From an uncultured Haliea sp. (GTDB lineage: Bacteria > Pseudomonadota > Gammaproteobacteria > Pseudomonadales > Halieaceae), in contig CAJXTK010000007.1 in the NCBI GenBank assembly GCA_913061115.1, forward strand, positions 1 through 40,736: a stretch of 40,736 nucleotides of DNA, written 5' to 3'. The position numbers were made by a program, and so were the translations under genes. The notes under the pieces are model-generated. The model was not told the origin of the DNA and did not search any database. It was given only the letters and a program-made list of their open reading frames with translations. How positions within the stretch are numbered: position 1 is the first letter of the stretch; each line of letters starts with the position of its first letter. Shown piece by piece: positions 9,820 through 18,106 of this stretch.

Positions 9820-10938
9820 ATGGCTGCTGACTACATTCTATACGGCGCTGATCACTCGTTGTTTACGGGCAAGGTGCGTGCCTATATGCGTTACAAAGGA
9901 TTGAACTGGGAGGAACGGCCCGCCTCGCGGGATGTCTATCTGGATATAATCCTGCCCAATATTGGCGCCCCGATTATCCCCATACTGGAAACCTCTGATG
10001 GCCAGTATGTCCAGGACACGACTGATATTATCGACTTTTTAGAGGACCGACACCCTGACGTCTCGGTCTATCCTGAAACGCCGTTGCAACGTCTTGTGGC
10101 GTTGCTGTTGGAGCTGTATGGCGATGAGTGGCTGATGATTCCCGCCATGCATTACCGTTGGAGTGTGCTGGACCAGCAACATGACTTTGTCATGTCAGAG
10201 TTTGGCAGGCTGAGTGTGCCCGAGGCGAGTATTGAGGAACAGATCGCCATTGGCGAACGGGTCTCTAAACCGTTCAGCGCAATGCTGCCGAATCTGGGAA
10301 TTACCGAGGATACCATTCCCGGAATCGAGCTAACGTACTTAGCATTACTGGACCAGCTAGATCAACACTTTGCCCAATTTGACTTCCTCTTAGGGTCGCG
10401 TCCCAGTATTGGTGATTATGGCCTCATGGGGCCGCTTTATGCGCATCTGGGCCGCGACCCGGTTCCCAAAGCGTTAATGCAGAAGCGGGCTCCCAACGTC
10501 TATGCCTGGGTAGAACGTATGAATGGGCCGCTGCCTCTTTCAGGACAGTTTCTGGCGCATGATGTCATCCCTGACACGCTGCTTCCTATACTCAAAACAA
10601 TGTGCAGTGACCAACTGCCCGATGTATTGGATGTTATCGAGCACAACAGTGCATGGCTGCAGGAAACACCGGGCGGCAACATTCCGCGATTTCTTGGCCA
10701 GCATCAATTTACTACCGGTCCTGTTACCGGAAAGCGATTCATCAGCAGCTATGCGCAGTGGTTGTTTCAGCGGGCTTGGCTGCACTACCAGTCTCTGGAC
10801 GGCGATGCTAGGGTCGCTGCGGACACCCTGTTGAACAGTATCGGCGGTCGCTCAGCCTTAAACGTTACAATCCATCACTGGCTTGAACGCAGGGCAGGGC
10901 AATTGGAACTTGTCGAAGGGCAATCACCACATTTTTAG
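9820..10938 (+). CDS. Glutathione S-transferase family protein
   Basis: The first 80 residues are a thioredoxin-fold GST N-terminal domain (YILYGADHSLFTGKVRAYMR, then IGAPIIPILETSDGQYVQDTTDIIDFLE, where the last part carries the usual glutathione gamma-Glu contact region). An all-helical C-terminal domain follows, ending with FLLGSRPSIGDYGLMGPLYAHLGRD. At 372 residues it is about 130 longer than a classical GST; the extra C-terminal part from about residue 240 is not recognised. Likely role: glutathione conjugation, isomerisation or peroxide handling in the catabolic cluster. It is the first gene of a five-gene operon, with 22 bases to the next gene. The substrate cannot be deduced. Confidence 0.85.
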   Translation: MAADYILYGADHSLFTGKVRAYMRYKGLNWEERPASRDVYLDIILPNIGAPIIPILETSDGQYVQDTTDIIDFLEDRHPDVSVYPETPLQRLVALLLELYGDEWLMIPAMHYRWSVLDQQHDFVMSEFGRLSVPEASIEEQIAIGERVSKPFSAMLPNLGITEDTIPGIELTYLALLDQLDQHFAQFDFLLGSRPSIGDYGLMGPLYAHLGRDPVPKALMQKRAPNVYAWVERMNGPLPLSGQFLAHDVIPDTLLPILKTMCSDQLPDVLDVIEHNSAWLQETPGGNIPRFLGQHQFTTGPVTGKRFISSYAQWLFQRAWLHYQSLDGDARVAADTLLNSIGGRSALNVTIHHWLERRAGQLELVEGQSPHF

Positions 10939-10960
10939 TACTGACGAAGGAGTAAAAATA

Positions 10961-11821
10961 ATGAAATTTGGCTTAATACCCGTCAATGTCGGCGTGAAAA
11001 GCATCGAGCAAATAGTAGGTTACTCCCAGCTGGCGGAGTCGATTGGCATTGAGTCGGTGTGGACTTTCGAGCACGTGATTGTTCCCCAAGATTACGCCTC
11101 GAAGTATCCCTACAGTGCCGATGGAAAAATGGGTGCTAGGCCCGAAACAAACTTCGTTGATCCCCTGATTGCATTGACGGCGATTGCGGCCAACACCAAA
11201 ACGCTGTTGCTTGGCACCGGGGTTAATATTGTTTCGCAGGCTAATCCCATGTTCCTGGCAAAACAGGCGGCCAGTCTGGATTTTGTGTCAGACGGACGCT
11301 TCATGCTGGGTGCAGGCATTGGCTGGTTACAGGAAGAATTTGATGCCATGGGTGTTCCCTTTGAACGTCGTGGTGCCCGCTTTGACGACTACATTATCGC
11401 TATGAAAAAAGTGTGGTCGGGTGAAGTGGTGGAACATCAGAGTGAGTTTATAAACTGGTCGGGGTTCAAAAGTTATCCTGTTCCTGCGAAGAAATCGGGA
11501 ATCCCCATTATTATGGGTGGCACAAAAGGTAAAATCTATGAGCGGGTTGCGCGCCATGGTGATGGTTGGTTCCTGCCTGTCGATAACCCCGAGGCTCTGG
11601 CAGAGAAAATGACCCCATTGGCTGCAGCGTGTGCGGCCGAGGGAAGAGACCCAGACAGTATCGAAATCTCATGCATGTGGAATATGCAAGGTGGAATAGA
11701 CGCTATTAAAGCCTTTGAAGATGCAGGCGCATCCCGCATCATCGTGCCGATATTCGGACTAGGCAAAGATCCGGTGACGGGGCTTACAGAATTCGCCGAA
11801 ACCATAATTTCAAAGATTTAA
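10961..11821 (+). CDS. LLM-class (luciferase-like) flavin/F420-dependent oxidoreductase
   Basis: The 286-residue TIM-barrel protein belongs to the bacterial luciferase-like monooxygenase superfamily. It shows the N-terminal MKFGLIPVNVG strand, SIGIESVWTFEHVIVP, the TLLLGTGVN strand, DFVSDGRFMLGAGIGWLQEEF, and PIIMGGTKGKIYERVARHGDGW near the cofactor site. It resembles the subgroup annotated as probable F420-dependent oxidoreductases; whether the cofactor is F420 or FMN cannot be told from sequence. The ATG at 10961 is chosen because GGAG lies 8 bases upstream and the protein starts directly with the first barrel strand; the frame is open upstream to 10883 but that part overlaps the GST gene. 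Second gene of the operon. Confidence 0.88.
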   Translation: MKFGLIPVNVGVKSIEQIVGYSQLAESIGIESVWTFEHVIVPQDYASKYPYSADGKMGARPETNFVDPLIALTAIAANTKTLLLGTGVNIVSQANPMFLAKQAASLDFVSDGRFMLGAGIGWLQEEFDAMGVPFERRGARFDDYIIAMKKVWSGEVVEHQSEFINWSGFKSYPVPAKKSGIPIIMGGTKGKIYERVARHGDGWFLPVDNPEALAEKMTPLAAACAAEGRDPDSIEISCMWNMQGGIDAIKAFEDAGASRIIVPIFGLGKDPVTGLTEFAETIISKI

Positions 11822-11846
11822 TTACACAACCCTGGACAAATAGATT

Positions 11847-12821
11847 ATGAAAACAAGACTCACTGAGTTACTTGGCATTGAAACACCCATCATTTGTGGG
11901 GGCATGATGCGCGTAGGTACTGCCGAATTGGCGGCAGCCGCATCGAATGCGGGCGCCTTGGGTGTCATGACCGCACTGACCCTGCCAACACCTGAATTGC
12001 TCAGGCAGGAAATTGAAAAATGTCAGTCTCTCACAGACAAACCGTTTGCGGTTAACCTGACTGTGGGCGTGGTCGCCACCGAAATCAACTACGATGATTA
12101 CGTCGACGTAATCTGTCAAAGCGGCGTGAAGATTGTTGAAACCGCTGGCCGCAGCCCAGAGCCTTTCATGGAGGCCTTCAACGCCCATGGCATTAAAGTT
12201 ATTCACAAATGTGTCGCTGTTCGCCATGCTCTGAAGGCAGAGCGAGTCGGTGTTGCTGCAGTGAGCATCGATGGCTTTGAATGTGCGGGACATCCGGGCG
12301 AAGAAGATGTTACCTGTCTGGTTCTCATTCCTGCGGCAGTTCAGCGCCTTAAAATTCCGGTCGTTGCATCAGGTGGTTTCGCAGACGGCCGCGGTCTTGC
12401 TGCTGCACTGGCGTTGGGCGCAGAGGGTATCAATATGGGCACTCGTTTTATGGTAACGCAGGAAGCCCCTATACATAATGACATCAAGCAGCGCATTGTT
12501 GAGATGGATGAAACGCAGACGTCTTTGATCTTCCGGAGCTTTCGTAACACTGCCAGAGTGTATACCAATAGTGTCGCTAAGAAGGTTGTCGAGATCGAGA
12601 AGGCCGGCGGCGATTTCGGTCAGGTGCACGCGCTGGTCTCGGGCAAGAATCAGGACATCGCGTGGACCACTGGAGATATCGACGCGGGAATGGTAACTGT
12701 GGGAATGTGTGGAGGCCTTATAAAAGATATCCCCACCTGCGCGGAACTGGTAGACAACATAATGACAGACGCAAACCAGATTATCACTGGACGCCTTGCG
12801 GCAATGACATCAACGGCTTAA
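11847..12821 (+). CDS. Nitronate monooxygenase / 2-nitropropane dioxygenase family flavoprotein
   Basis: The 324-residue FMN TIM-barrel protein carries the family landmarks: TPIICGGMMRVGTAELAAAASNAGALG at the N-terminus, KPFAVNLTVG, the active-site loop GFECAGHPG with His149 at the catalytic position of class I nitronate monooxygenases, and phosphate-binding VVASGGFADG and GAEGINMGTRFM. Members act on propionate 3-nitronate or alkyl nitronates, or serve as enoyl reductases; many in catabolic clusters have unknown substrates. It lies 25 bases after the LLM gene and 45 before the TetR gene, in the same operon. A paralogue at 20555 lacks the His. Confidence 0.88.
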   Translation: MKTRLTELLGIETPIICGGMMRVGTAELAAAASNAGALGVMTALTLPTPELLRQEIEKCQSLTDKPFAVNLTVGVVATEINYDDYVDVICQSGVKIVETAGRSPEPFMEAFNAHGIKVIHKCVAVRHALKAERVGVAAVSIDGFECAGHPGEEDVTCLVLIPAAVQRLKIPVVASGGFADGRGLAAALALGAEGINMGTRFMVTQEAPIHNDIKQRIVEMDETQTSLIFRSFRNTARVYTNSVAKKVVEIEKAGGDFGQVHALVSGKNQDIAWTTGDIDAGMVTVGMCGGLIKDIPTCAELVDNIMTDANQIITGRLAAMTSTA

Positions 12822-12866
12822 AGAAGGACGATAACAAACCGTGTTTCTACTCTGCGTTTTTGCACT

Positions 12867-13481
12867 ATGGGCATGGCGATGACAAAAACGATAGCCAAGC
12901 ACGCACAGGAAGCCGTACCGGACGGACGCCGAGTTCGCAGCGAGCGAAGTAGGAAGTCAATTATCGATGCCATGCTGCAACTTGTGGGAGAGGGAATTCT
13001 GGTGCCAACTGCGCAGCAAGTGTCAGAGCGCGCGGGCGTTGGTCTTCGCTCTGTCTTCCGACATTTTTCCGACATGGAAAGTTTGTTCGCCATTGCTGAT
13101 AAAGAAATCAGAAAGCAGTATCAGGGGTTGTTTGCCGGCGGTGATCGTGACGGCTCCTTAGGAGAGCGGCTGCAGCATGCGATTGAGCAGCGTGCATTGG
13201 CTTACGAGGCGTCAGGGAATTATTTGCTCACCAACAAAGCGCAAGCTTGGCGCTATCCCGTGCTTCGAGAACAGTACTTTCGAGCCCAAGGCCAAATGCG
13301 CAAGGATCTCGACGACTGGCTGCCAGAGCTCAAGAGGCTCCCGTCAGAAGAGCGTGAAATGATAGATGCGATAGCTTCCTTTGAATACTGGAATCGATTG
13401 CGGGAACACCAGGGGTTGAATAAAAAGGCCAGCACTGGACTGGTAACCCGGTTAATGCAGCGCATCATCGCAAGCCAATAG
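12867..13481 (+). CDS. TetR/AcrR family transcriptional regulator
   Basis: The 204-residue protein has a TetR-type DNA-binding domain (RSERSRKSIIDAMLQLVGEG, then the helix-turn-helix TAQQVSERAGVGLRSVFRHF at about residues 48-67, followed by the DMESLF helix). The ligand-binding domain is divergent, as usual. It sits as the fourth gene of the GST-LLM-NMO-TetR-DsbA operon and is the only regulator in the 9.8-25.8 kb catabolic region, so it probably represses its own operon and perhaps neighbouring units through the inverted repeats described here. ATGs at 12867, 12873 and 12879 are all possible starts; the first is listed. Confidence 0.9.
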   Translation: MGMAMTKTIAKHAQEAVPDGRRVRSERSRKSIIDAMLQLVGEGILVPTAQQVSERAGVGLRSVFRHFSDMESLFAIADKEIRKQYQGLFAGGDRDGSLGERLQHAIEQRALAYEASGNYLLTNKAQAWRYPVLREQYFRAQGQMRKDLDDWLPELKRLPSEEREMIDAIASFEYWNRLREHQGLNKKASTGLVTRLMQRIIASQ

Positions 13482-13493
13482 AAGGGAGCTACT

Positions 13494-14867
13494 ATGTCTG
13501 ATAACTTTAAAGAGCAGGGCGGGGCCGCCACCATGGACCCCAGTCCGGTAATGCGCTTGCTCACTTCACGTGTAATGACAAGGTTGTGTCAGCCAAAGCA
13601 ACTCATCAAGCGGCGTGCGTCGCTTGAAAAAGAACGAGAGAAACTGGGTCAGCCACACGTAGTCGAGTACTTTCATCAGGTAGACGACGGCTACAGCCAT
13701 CTGGCGGCACAAGTGCTGCAGTCCCTATCTGAACGGTACCAGATAAAAATCGTATGCCATATTGTGGCAGGGCCGCAGGGCAAAAATTCACCTGAACCCG
13801 AGCTGCTTCTAAAGCTGTCTCGGCATGACGCCTGTCAGGTTGCACCGGAATACGGGTTGGAATTTCCACAACATGATCAGCCCTTGTCTCCCGGGCTAGT
13901 GAAACTCGCATCGAGCATACTTGCGGCACAGAATTCTGCTGGATTTGTTGAGTGCGCAGCAGAAGTGGGTCGTGCGCTATGGGCCGACGACGAATTGACG
14001 CTGAAAGCACTGGCTCAGCAGTTAGGCTGTGCATCGGATACGAATACCGCTGACTGCATTGCCACGGGCAACAGACGCCAAAATGCGTTGAAGCACTATT
14101 CAGGCGGTATGTTTTATTACGGTGAAGAGTGGTACTGGGGTGTCGACAGGCTGTACCACCTAGAACAACGATTTTCTGAGCTTGGGGTCGCTCAAACAAG
14201 CGATGCAGCGTTGTTGATGCCTCGCCCACCAATAGAGACAGGACAACTGCAGGATGATGGCAGCCTGACGCTGGAAGTGTATGCATCACTGCGCAGTCCC
14301 TACACGGCTGTCATCTTTGACCGAGTGGTTAAACTCGCGCGCGATACGGGTGTGACGCTGGCGGTACGCCCGGTGCTTCCAATGGTCATGCGTGGTGTGC
14401 CCGCTACCCGCCAGAAAGGCATGTATATATTCGCAGATGCTGCCAGAGAGGCACACGCTGCGGGCGTGCCGTTTGGTAATTTCTATGATCCTATTGGCAA
14501 CCCTGCTCGTCGCGGATACTCACTCTACCCATGGGCATGTGAGCAGGGCAGGGGTGTTGCGTTAATCAGTGCCTTTTTGAGCTGCGCCTTCGTTGAATCT
14601 ATTAATCTGAACAATGACGCAGGCCTTAAAAAGATGGTGGAGAAGGCCGGGCTTGACTGGAGCGAGGCAAAGAGGCGAGTAGGGCAGCCTGGCTGGGAAG
14701 CATTGCTTGAAACTAACCGCCTAGAGATGTACGCGTCTGGCCTCTGGGGCGTGCCGAGCTTCCGTCTACTCGATGAAACGGGGAAAGAACTGTTGGCACT
14801 GTGGGGACAGGATAGGCTGTGGCTATTCGCAAGGGTGATCCAGCGTCACCTTCGTGCTCGACAGTGA
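13494..14867 (+). CDS. Tandem DsbA-like / HCCA-isomerase-like thioredoxin-fold protein
   Basis: The 457-residue protein contains two copies of the DsbA-like fold used by 2-hydroxychromene-2-carboxylate isomerase and kappa-class GST. The first copy starts at VVEYFHQVDDGYSHLAAQVL and ends near FYYGEEWYWGVDRLYHLEQRF. The second starts at TLEVYASLRSPYTAVIFDRV and ends with GLWGVPSFRLLDETGKELLALWGQDRLWLF, a classic family ending. Neither copy has a CxxC at the N-terminus of the first helix, so it is not an oxidoreductase of the DsbA type; isomerase or glutathione-dependent chemistry fits better. There is no signal peptide, so it is cytoplasmic. GGGAG precedes the ATG, 12 bases after the TetR gene. 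Substrate unknown. Confidence 0.8.
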   Translation: MSDNFKEQGGAATMDPSPVMRLLTSRVMTRLCQPKQLIKRRASLEKEREKLGQPHVVEYFHQVDDGYSHLAAQVLQSLSERYQIKIVCHIVAGPQGKNSPEPELLLKLSRHDACQVAPEYGLEFPQHDQPLSPGLVKLASSILAAQNSAGFVECAAEVGRALWADDELTLKALAQQLGCASDTNTADCIATGNRRQNALKHYSGGMFYYGEEWYWGVDRLYHLEQRFSELGVAQTSDAALLMPRPPIETGQLQDDGSLTLEVYASLRSPYTAVIFDRVVKLARDTGVTLAVRPVLPMVMRGVPATRQKGMYIFADAAREAHAAGVPFGNFYDPIGNPARRGYSLYPWACEQGRGVALISAFLSCAFVESINLNNDAGLKKMVEKAGLDWSEAKRRVGQPGWEALLETNRLEMYASGLWGVPSFRLLDETGKELLALWGQDRLWLFARVIQRHLRARQ

Positions 14868-14935
14868 GACACCAACGTCAGTATCGAGCGATGCCATCCG
14901 TACACAACCTATTCTGTGGAGAGTGAGCAGGCGAG

Positions 14936-15802
14936 CTAAAATAGGCCCGGGTAGTCGCGCCAATAGTATTGGTATTGGCTGTTTTGCCAGCCACTGTAAA
15001 TGGATGGCCAGTCCAACCCCTCTATCCGCCAGCCATGATGTGGGTCAAGATTTGTTGAAAAGACAGCTGCGCCGTGATCGCAAAAGCGTGTATCCACGCT
15101 GATACGCACAGCCTCGGACGTCGTATTTGGCTCGGCCTTGTGGATAGTGCATGAGTGAAAAATTAGCACATCGCCCGCCTCAACATCGGAAACATGCCAG
15201 GTCGTTTCGTTCTCATAAATCTCGCACTGAACACCACCTACGCCCTGGGTATTAAAGACAGGTCGCACGCCGAGCTTATGGGATTTGGGTAGCACCTTGA
15301 CCCGCCCCATCGGTTCGCTCACGTCGTGTAAAGGGACCCAGAACCCGGCCATTGTCGGTCCAGCGTGATGTGAGTGGGCATCTTGATGAGGAGGCGTTTC
15401 AAAGCCAATTTTTCCTGGTGTTGAGATTCGCGCCATTTTCATAGGGTAGACAAAGACAGGAGCTCCAGTAACGATTTCCATAAGATTGAGAACGTGTTGC
15501 TGATGAAAAAACGTGTGGAATGCTTCCAACGACTGAATTTTGGGATAGATTTCATCCCAAACAGGGTCTGTTTCAAAAAACGGCTCCCCCTCAAGGTGGG
15601 GCGAACTGGACGCATTGCGGCGAATGTAGGGGTCACACGCGAGCAATACCGCGTCTAACAAACGCTCACAGTCTAGCAGCGGAATATAACGTTTGATGTA
15701 CAAGTAGCCCCAGTCATTGAACCGCTCGCGCAGAACGCGCGTATCCTCATCAAGACTTGAAACGACATAGGGCCTGTTAGCGCTTATTGTGTGTGTTTCC
15801 AT
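14936..15802 (-). CDS. Phytanoyl-CoA dioxygenase (PhyH) family protein
   Basis: The 288-residue protein is an Fe(II)/2-oxoglutarate-dependent oxygenase of the PhyH family. The metal triad is visible as His139-x-Asp141 in PPHQDAHSH and His221 in CTIHKAEPN, with Arg233 (AVRISVDTRF) placed to bind 2-oxoglutarate. GRVKVLPKSHKLG is also typical. Such enzymes hydroxylate acyl-CoAs or free small molecules. It is convergent with the operon ending at 14867 and divergent from the alpha/beta hydrolase at 15979; the 29-base palindrome at 15847-15875 lies in the shared upstream region. Start ATG at 15802. Confidence 0.88.
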   Translation of the reverse strand: METHTISANRPYVVSSLDEDTRVLRERFNDWGYLYIKRYIPLLDCERLLDAVLLACDPYIRRNASSSPHLEGEPFFETDPVWDEIYPKIQSLEAFHTFFHQQHVLNLMEIVTGAPVFVYPMKMARISTPGKIGFETPPHQDAHSHHAGPTMAGFWVPLHDVSEPMGRVKVLPKSHKLGVRPVFNTQGVGGVQCEIYENETTWHVSDVEAGDVLIFHSCTIHKAEPNTTSEAVRISVDTRFCDHGAAVFSTNLDPHHGWRIEGLDWPSIYSGWQNSQYQYYWRDYPGLF

Positions 15803-15846
15803 AGTGCACTCGAGGTCAAAAACCCTCCTTCGTTGGTTGGCAACTC

Positions 15847-15875
15847 ATATAGTGACATATATAATGTCACTATAT
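15847..15875. promoter_or_regulatory. 29-base palindrome in a divergent promoter region, probable operator
   Basis: Two perfect 12-base arms (ATATAGTGACAT and ATGTCACTATAT) flank a five-base spacer. It lies 45 bases upstream of the PhyH-like start (15802) and about 100 upstream of the hydrolase start (15979). Length and symmetry fit a TetR-type operator controlling both directions. It shares ATAGTGACA with the repeat at 9701, upstream of the operon that encodes the local TetR protein. Confidence 0.6.
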
Positions 15876-15978
15876 TACGATCACGGACTATCAAAACACA
15901 CGGATGTCTTGAAAACGCGGATGATTGAATCACTGTATTGCATGGCCTGCAAGCCGATATATTGTGACGGGGATAAGC

Positions 15979-16881
15979 ATGACCGAAAAGTATATTAATG
16001 CCAACGGCATTGATTTGGCCTACGAAGAATTTGGTGACCCTAAAGATCCCGTGATGCTTCTGATAATGGGACTCGGCACTCAAATGACTGGGTGGCCAGT
16101 CGACTTTTGTGCTGGTCTCGCTGCGCATGGCTATCGCGTTATTCGTTTTGATAATCGGGACATTGGTCTTTCGCAAAAAATGGATAGCCTGCCTACGCCT
16201 AGAATATTAAAAGTCATGCTCTTCTCTCGCCTCAAGTTACCTTTGACACTGCCTTATACACTCGACGACATGGCAAACGATGTCGTCGGACTGCTTGATG
16301 CGCTTAACATAGAGTCTGCACATATAGTAGGAGCGTCAATGGGCGGCATGATTGCACAGCTCGTGGCGGGGCACTTTCCCTTTAGGGTTCTATCCCTCAC
16401 GTCTATTATGTCGACCAGTGGTCGAAAATCGCTGCCCGGGCCGGATCGTAAAATTGCACTGCATATGTTGAGACGACCGGTAAAAGCAGACGCTAAGCTT
16501 ATGCATGAGCACGCGATGCGTACCTGGCGACTCATTGGCAGTCCGGCCTATCCACCCACCGATGAAGCTCTGAGTGAGAAACTGAACGACAGCTATCAAC
16601 GTTCTTATTATCCGGCAGGGCATTCGCGGCAGATGGTAGCAATAATGGCTGGCGGAGATCGGAGCAGGGTGCTAAAAAAGATTGTCGCGCCCACTCTCGT
16701 GATCCACGGCAAGGCTGACCCCCTGGTGCCCGTGTCTGGTGGTGTTGATACGGCGCAGCTTATTCCGGGCGCAACATTGGAACTCATCGAGGGTATGGGG
16801 CATGACTTGCCAGACGAGCTCCTACCGCAGTTTGTGGAACTTATTAGGTCTAACGCGGATAAAGCGACCGCTCATCTGTAG
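15979..16881 (+). CDS. Alpha/beta hydrolase
   Basis: The 300-residue protein is an alpha/beta-hydrolase-fold enzyme with the triad Ser120 in VGASMGGM, Asp247 in IHGKADPLVP and His275 in EGMGHDLP. The oxyanion-hole strand reads LLIMGLGTQMTGWP and is followed by VIRFDNRDIGLS, a pattern common in esterases and C-C bond hydrolases of aromatic and steroid pathways. The ATG at 15979 is preferred: GGGGA lies 7 bases upstream and the protein starts as homologues do; a TTG at 15925 would add an unlikely stretch. It is followed after 33 bases by two acyl-CoA dehydrogenase genes, so it probably acts on a thioester, ester or ring-cleavage product in the same pathway. Confidence 0.88.
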   Translation: MTEKYINANGIDLAYEEFGDPKDPVMLLIMGLGTQMTGWPVDFCAGLAAHGYRVIRFDNRDIGLSQKMDSLPTPRILKVMLFSRLKLPLTLPYTLDDMANDVVGLLDALNIESAHIVGASMGGMIAQLVAGHFPFRVLSLTSIMSTSGRKSLPGPDRKIALHMLRRPVKADAKLMHEHAMRTWRLIGSPAYPPTDEALSEKLNDSYQRSYYPAGHSRQMVAIMAGGDRSRVLKKIVAPTLVIHGKADPLVPVSGGVDTAQLIPGATLELIEGMGHDLPDELLPQFVELIRSNADKATAHL

Positions 16882-16914
16882 TATCGCGCACACAATTTTT
16901 GACCCAGGAGATAG

Positions 16915-18096
16915 ATGATGGATACACGTTTAAGTGAAGACGACCTAGCGTTTCAGGTGGAGGTTCGACAGTTCCTTGCAGAGGCTTGGGACAAAGAGCT
17001 CGCAGCGACCTACGGTAATATTGCAACGATGAAAGAGGGCGCCGAAGAGTGGCAAACCCGGCTGTACCATAAGGGATGGGTAGCTCCCCACTGGCCCGTA
17101 GAGTACGGCGGCACTGACTGGAGTGTGACGCAGTCGTTTATTTATAACTCAGAGCGCGCTGCCGTCGGTGCGCCCGAAGTTCTTCCGTTCGGTGTGACGA
17201 TGGTCGCGTCGGTGATTATTGCCTACGGCAGTGATGGGCAAAAAGAAAAATTTCTTCCTCGAATTCTGAAGAGTGAAGATTGGTGGTGTCAGGGCTACTC
17301 AGAACCAGGCGCAGGATCAGATCTTGCATCGCTGAAAATGCGGGCAGATCTTGAAGGCGAGGAATACGTCCTCAATGGCAGTAAAATTTGGACGAGTTAT
17401 GCACAGTATGCCAACTGGATATTTTGTCTGGTTCGCACTGATAGCTCAGGGCGTAAACAGGAGGGCATCACGTTCTTATTAATCGACATGGACAGCCCCG
17501 GGGTCACCGTACGCGCTATTAACACCATTGACGGGTTTCACCATCTCAATGAAGTCTTTTTTGACAATGTGCGCGTCCCGGTCGAGAACCGTATCGGCGA
17601 AGAAGGCAAGGGCTGGACGTATGCTAAGTCGCTGCTGGTTCATGAACGCCTTAACATCGCAGAAGTTGCAAGCTCAAAATGCGCACTCACAGTCGTTCGT
17701 GAAGAAGCGCGTGAGGAGATCAATGGCGGCAAGTCATTGCTCGATGATCCTATTTTTGCCAAGCGGCTGACGGACATTGAGATTGAGCTCATGGCACTAG
17801 AATTTACGGAACTGCGTGCATTGGCAGCAATCTCTGAAGGTAATCCTCCGGGGCCGGAATCTTCATTGTTAAAGATACAGGGCACTGAACTGCAGCAGGC
17901 TATCCAGGAGCTGCGTATGGATGTTGCCGCATATTACAGTGGCACATTACAGGGCGAGCTGACGCCTGCAGGCCTGGGACATGGTTTTGCCGATACCGCG
18001 CAAAAACTTTATTTCAGAGGACGCGCTTCTTCGATTTATGGTGGCTCTAACGAGGTACAAAAAAATATCACGGCCAAATATGTACTAGGCCTGTAG
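16915..18096 (+). CDS. Acyl-CoA dehydrogenase, first of a pair
   Basis: The 393-residue protein has the full acyl-CoA dehydrogenase fold: N-terminal helical domain, middle beta domain with WCQGYSEPGAGSDLASL and GSKIWTSYAQYANWIFCL (FAD and substrate contacts), and a C-terminal helical domain ending in IYGGSNEVQKNI. In MCAD-type enzymes the catalytic Glu sits in YEGT; here the motif is YGGS, so the base must come from elsewhere or from a partner. GGAG precedes the start (ATGATG at 16915/16918). The next gene, 10 bases on, is a second dehydrogenase, an arrangement known from heterotetrameric dehydrogenases of steroid side-chain degradation. Confidence 0.92.
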   Translation: MMDTRLSEDDLAFQVEVRQFLAEAWDKELAATYGNIATMKEGAEEWQTRLYHKGWVAPHWPVEYGGTDWSVTQSFIYNSERAAVGAPEVLPFGVTMVASVIIAYGSDGQKEKFLPRILKSEDWWCQGYSEPGAGSDLASLKMRADLEGEEYVLNGSKIWTSYAQYANWIFCLVRTDSSGRKQEGITFLLIDMDSPGVTVRAINTIDGFHHLNEVFFDNVRVPVENRIGEEGKGWTYAKSLLVHERLNIAEVASSKCALTVVREEAREEINGGKSLLDDPIFAKRLTDIEIELMALEFTELRALAAISEGNPPGPESSLLKIQGTELQQAIQELRMDVAAYYSGTLQGELTPAGLGHGFADTAQKLYFRGRASSIYGGSNEVQKNITAKYVLGL

Positions 18097-18106
18097 GAGA
18101 TAATCA

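Noticed and set aside
13606-14289. 227-codon antisense frame
   Set aside because: It lies entirely within the tandem DsbA-like gene, which has clear domain matches; the frame is a shadow.
15784-16176. 130-codon minus-strand frame across the PhyH/hydrolase promoter region
   Set aside because: It overlaps the hydrolase start and the palindrome and has no family resemblance.
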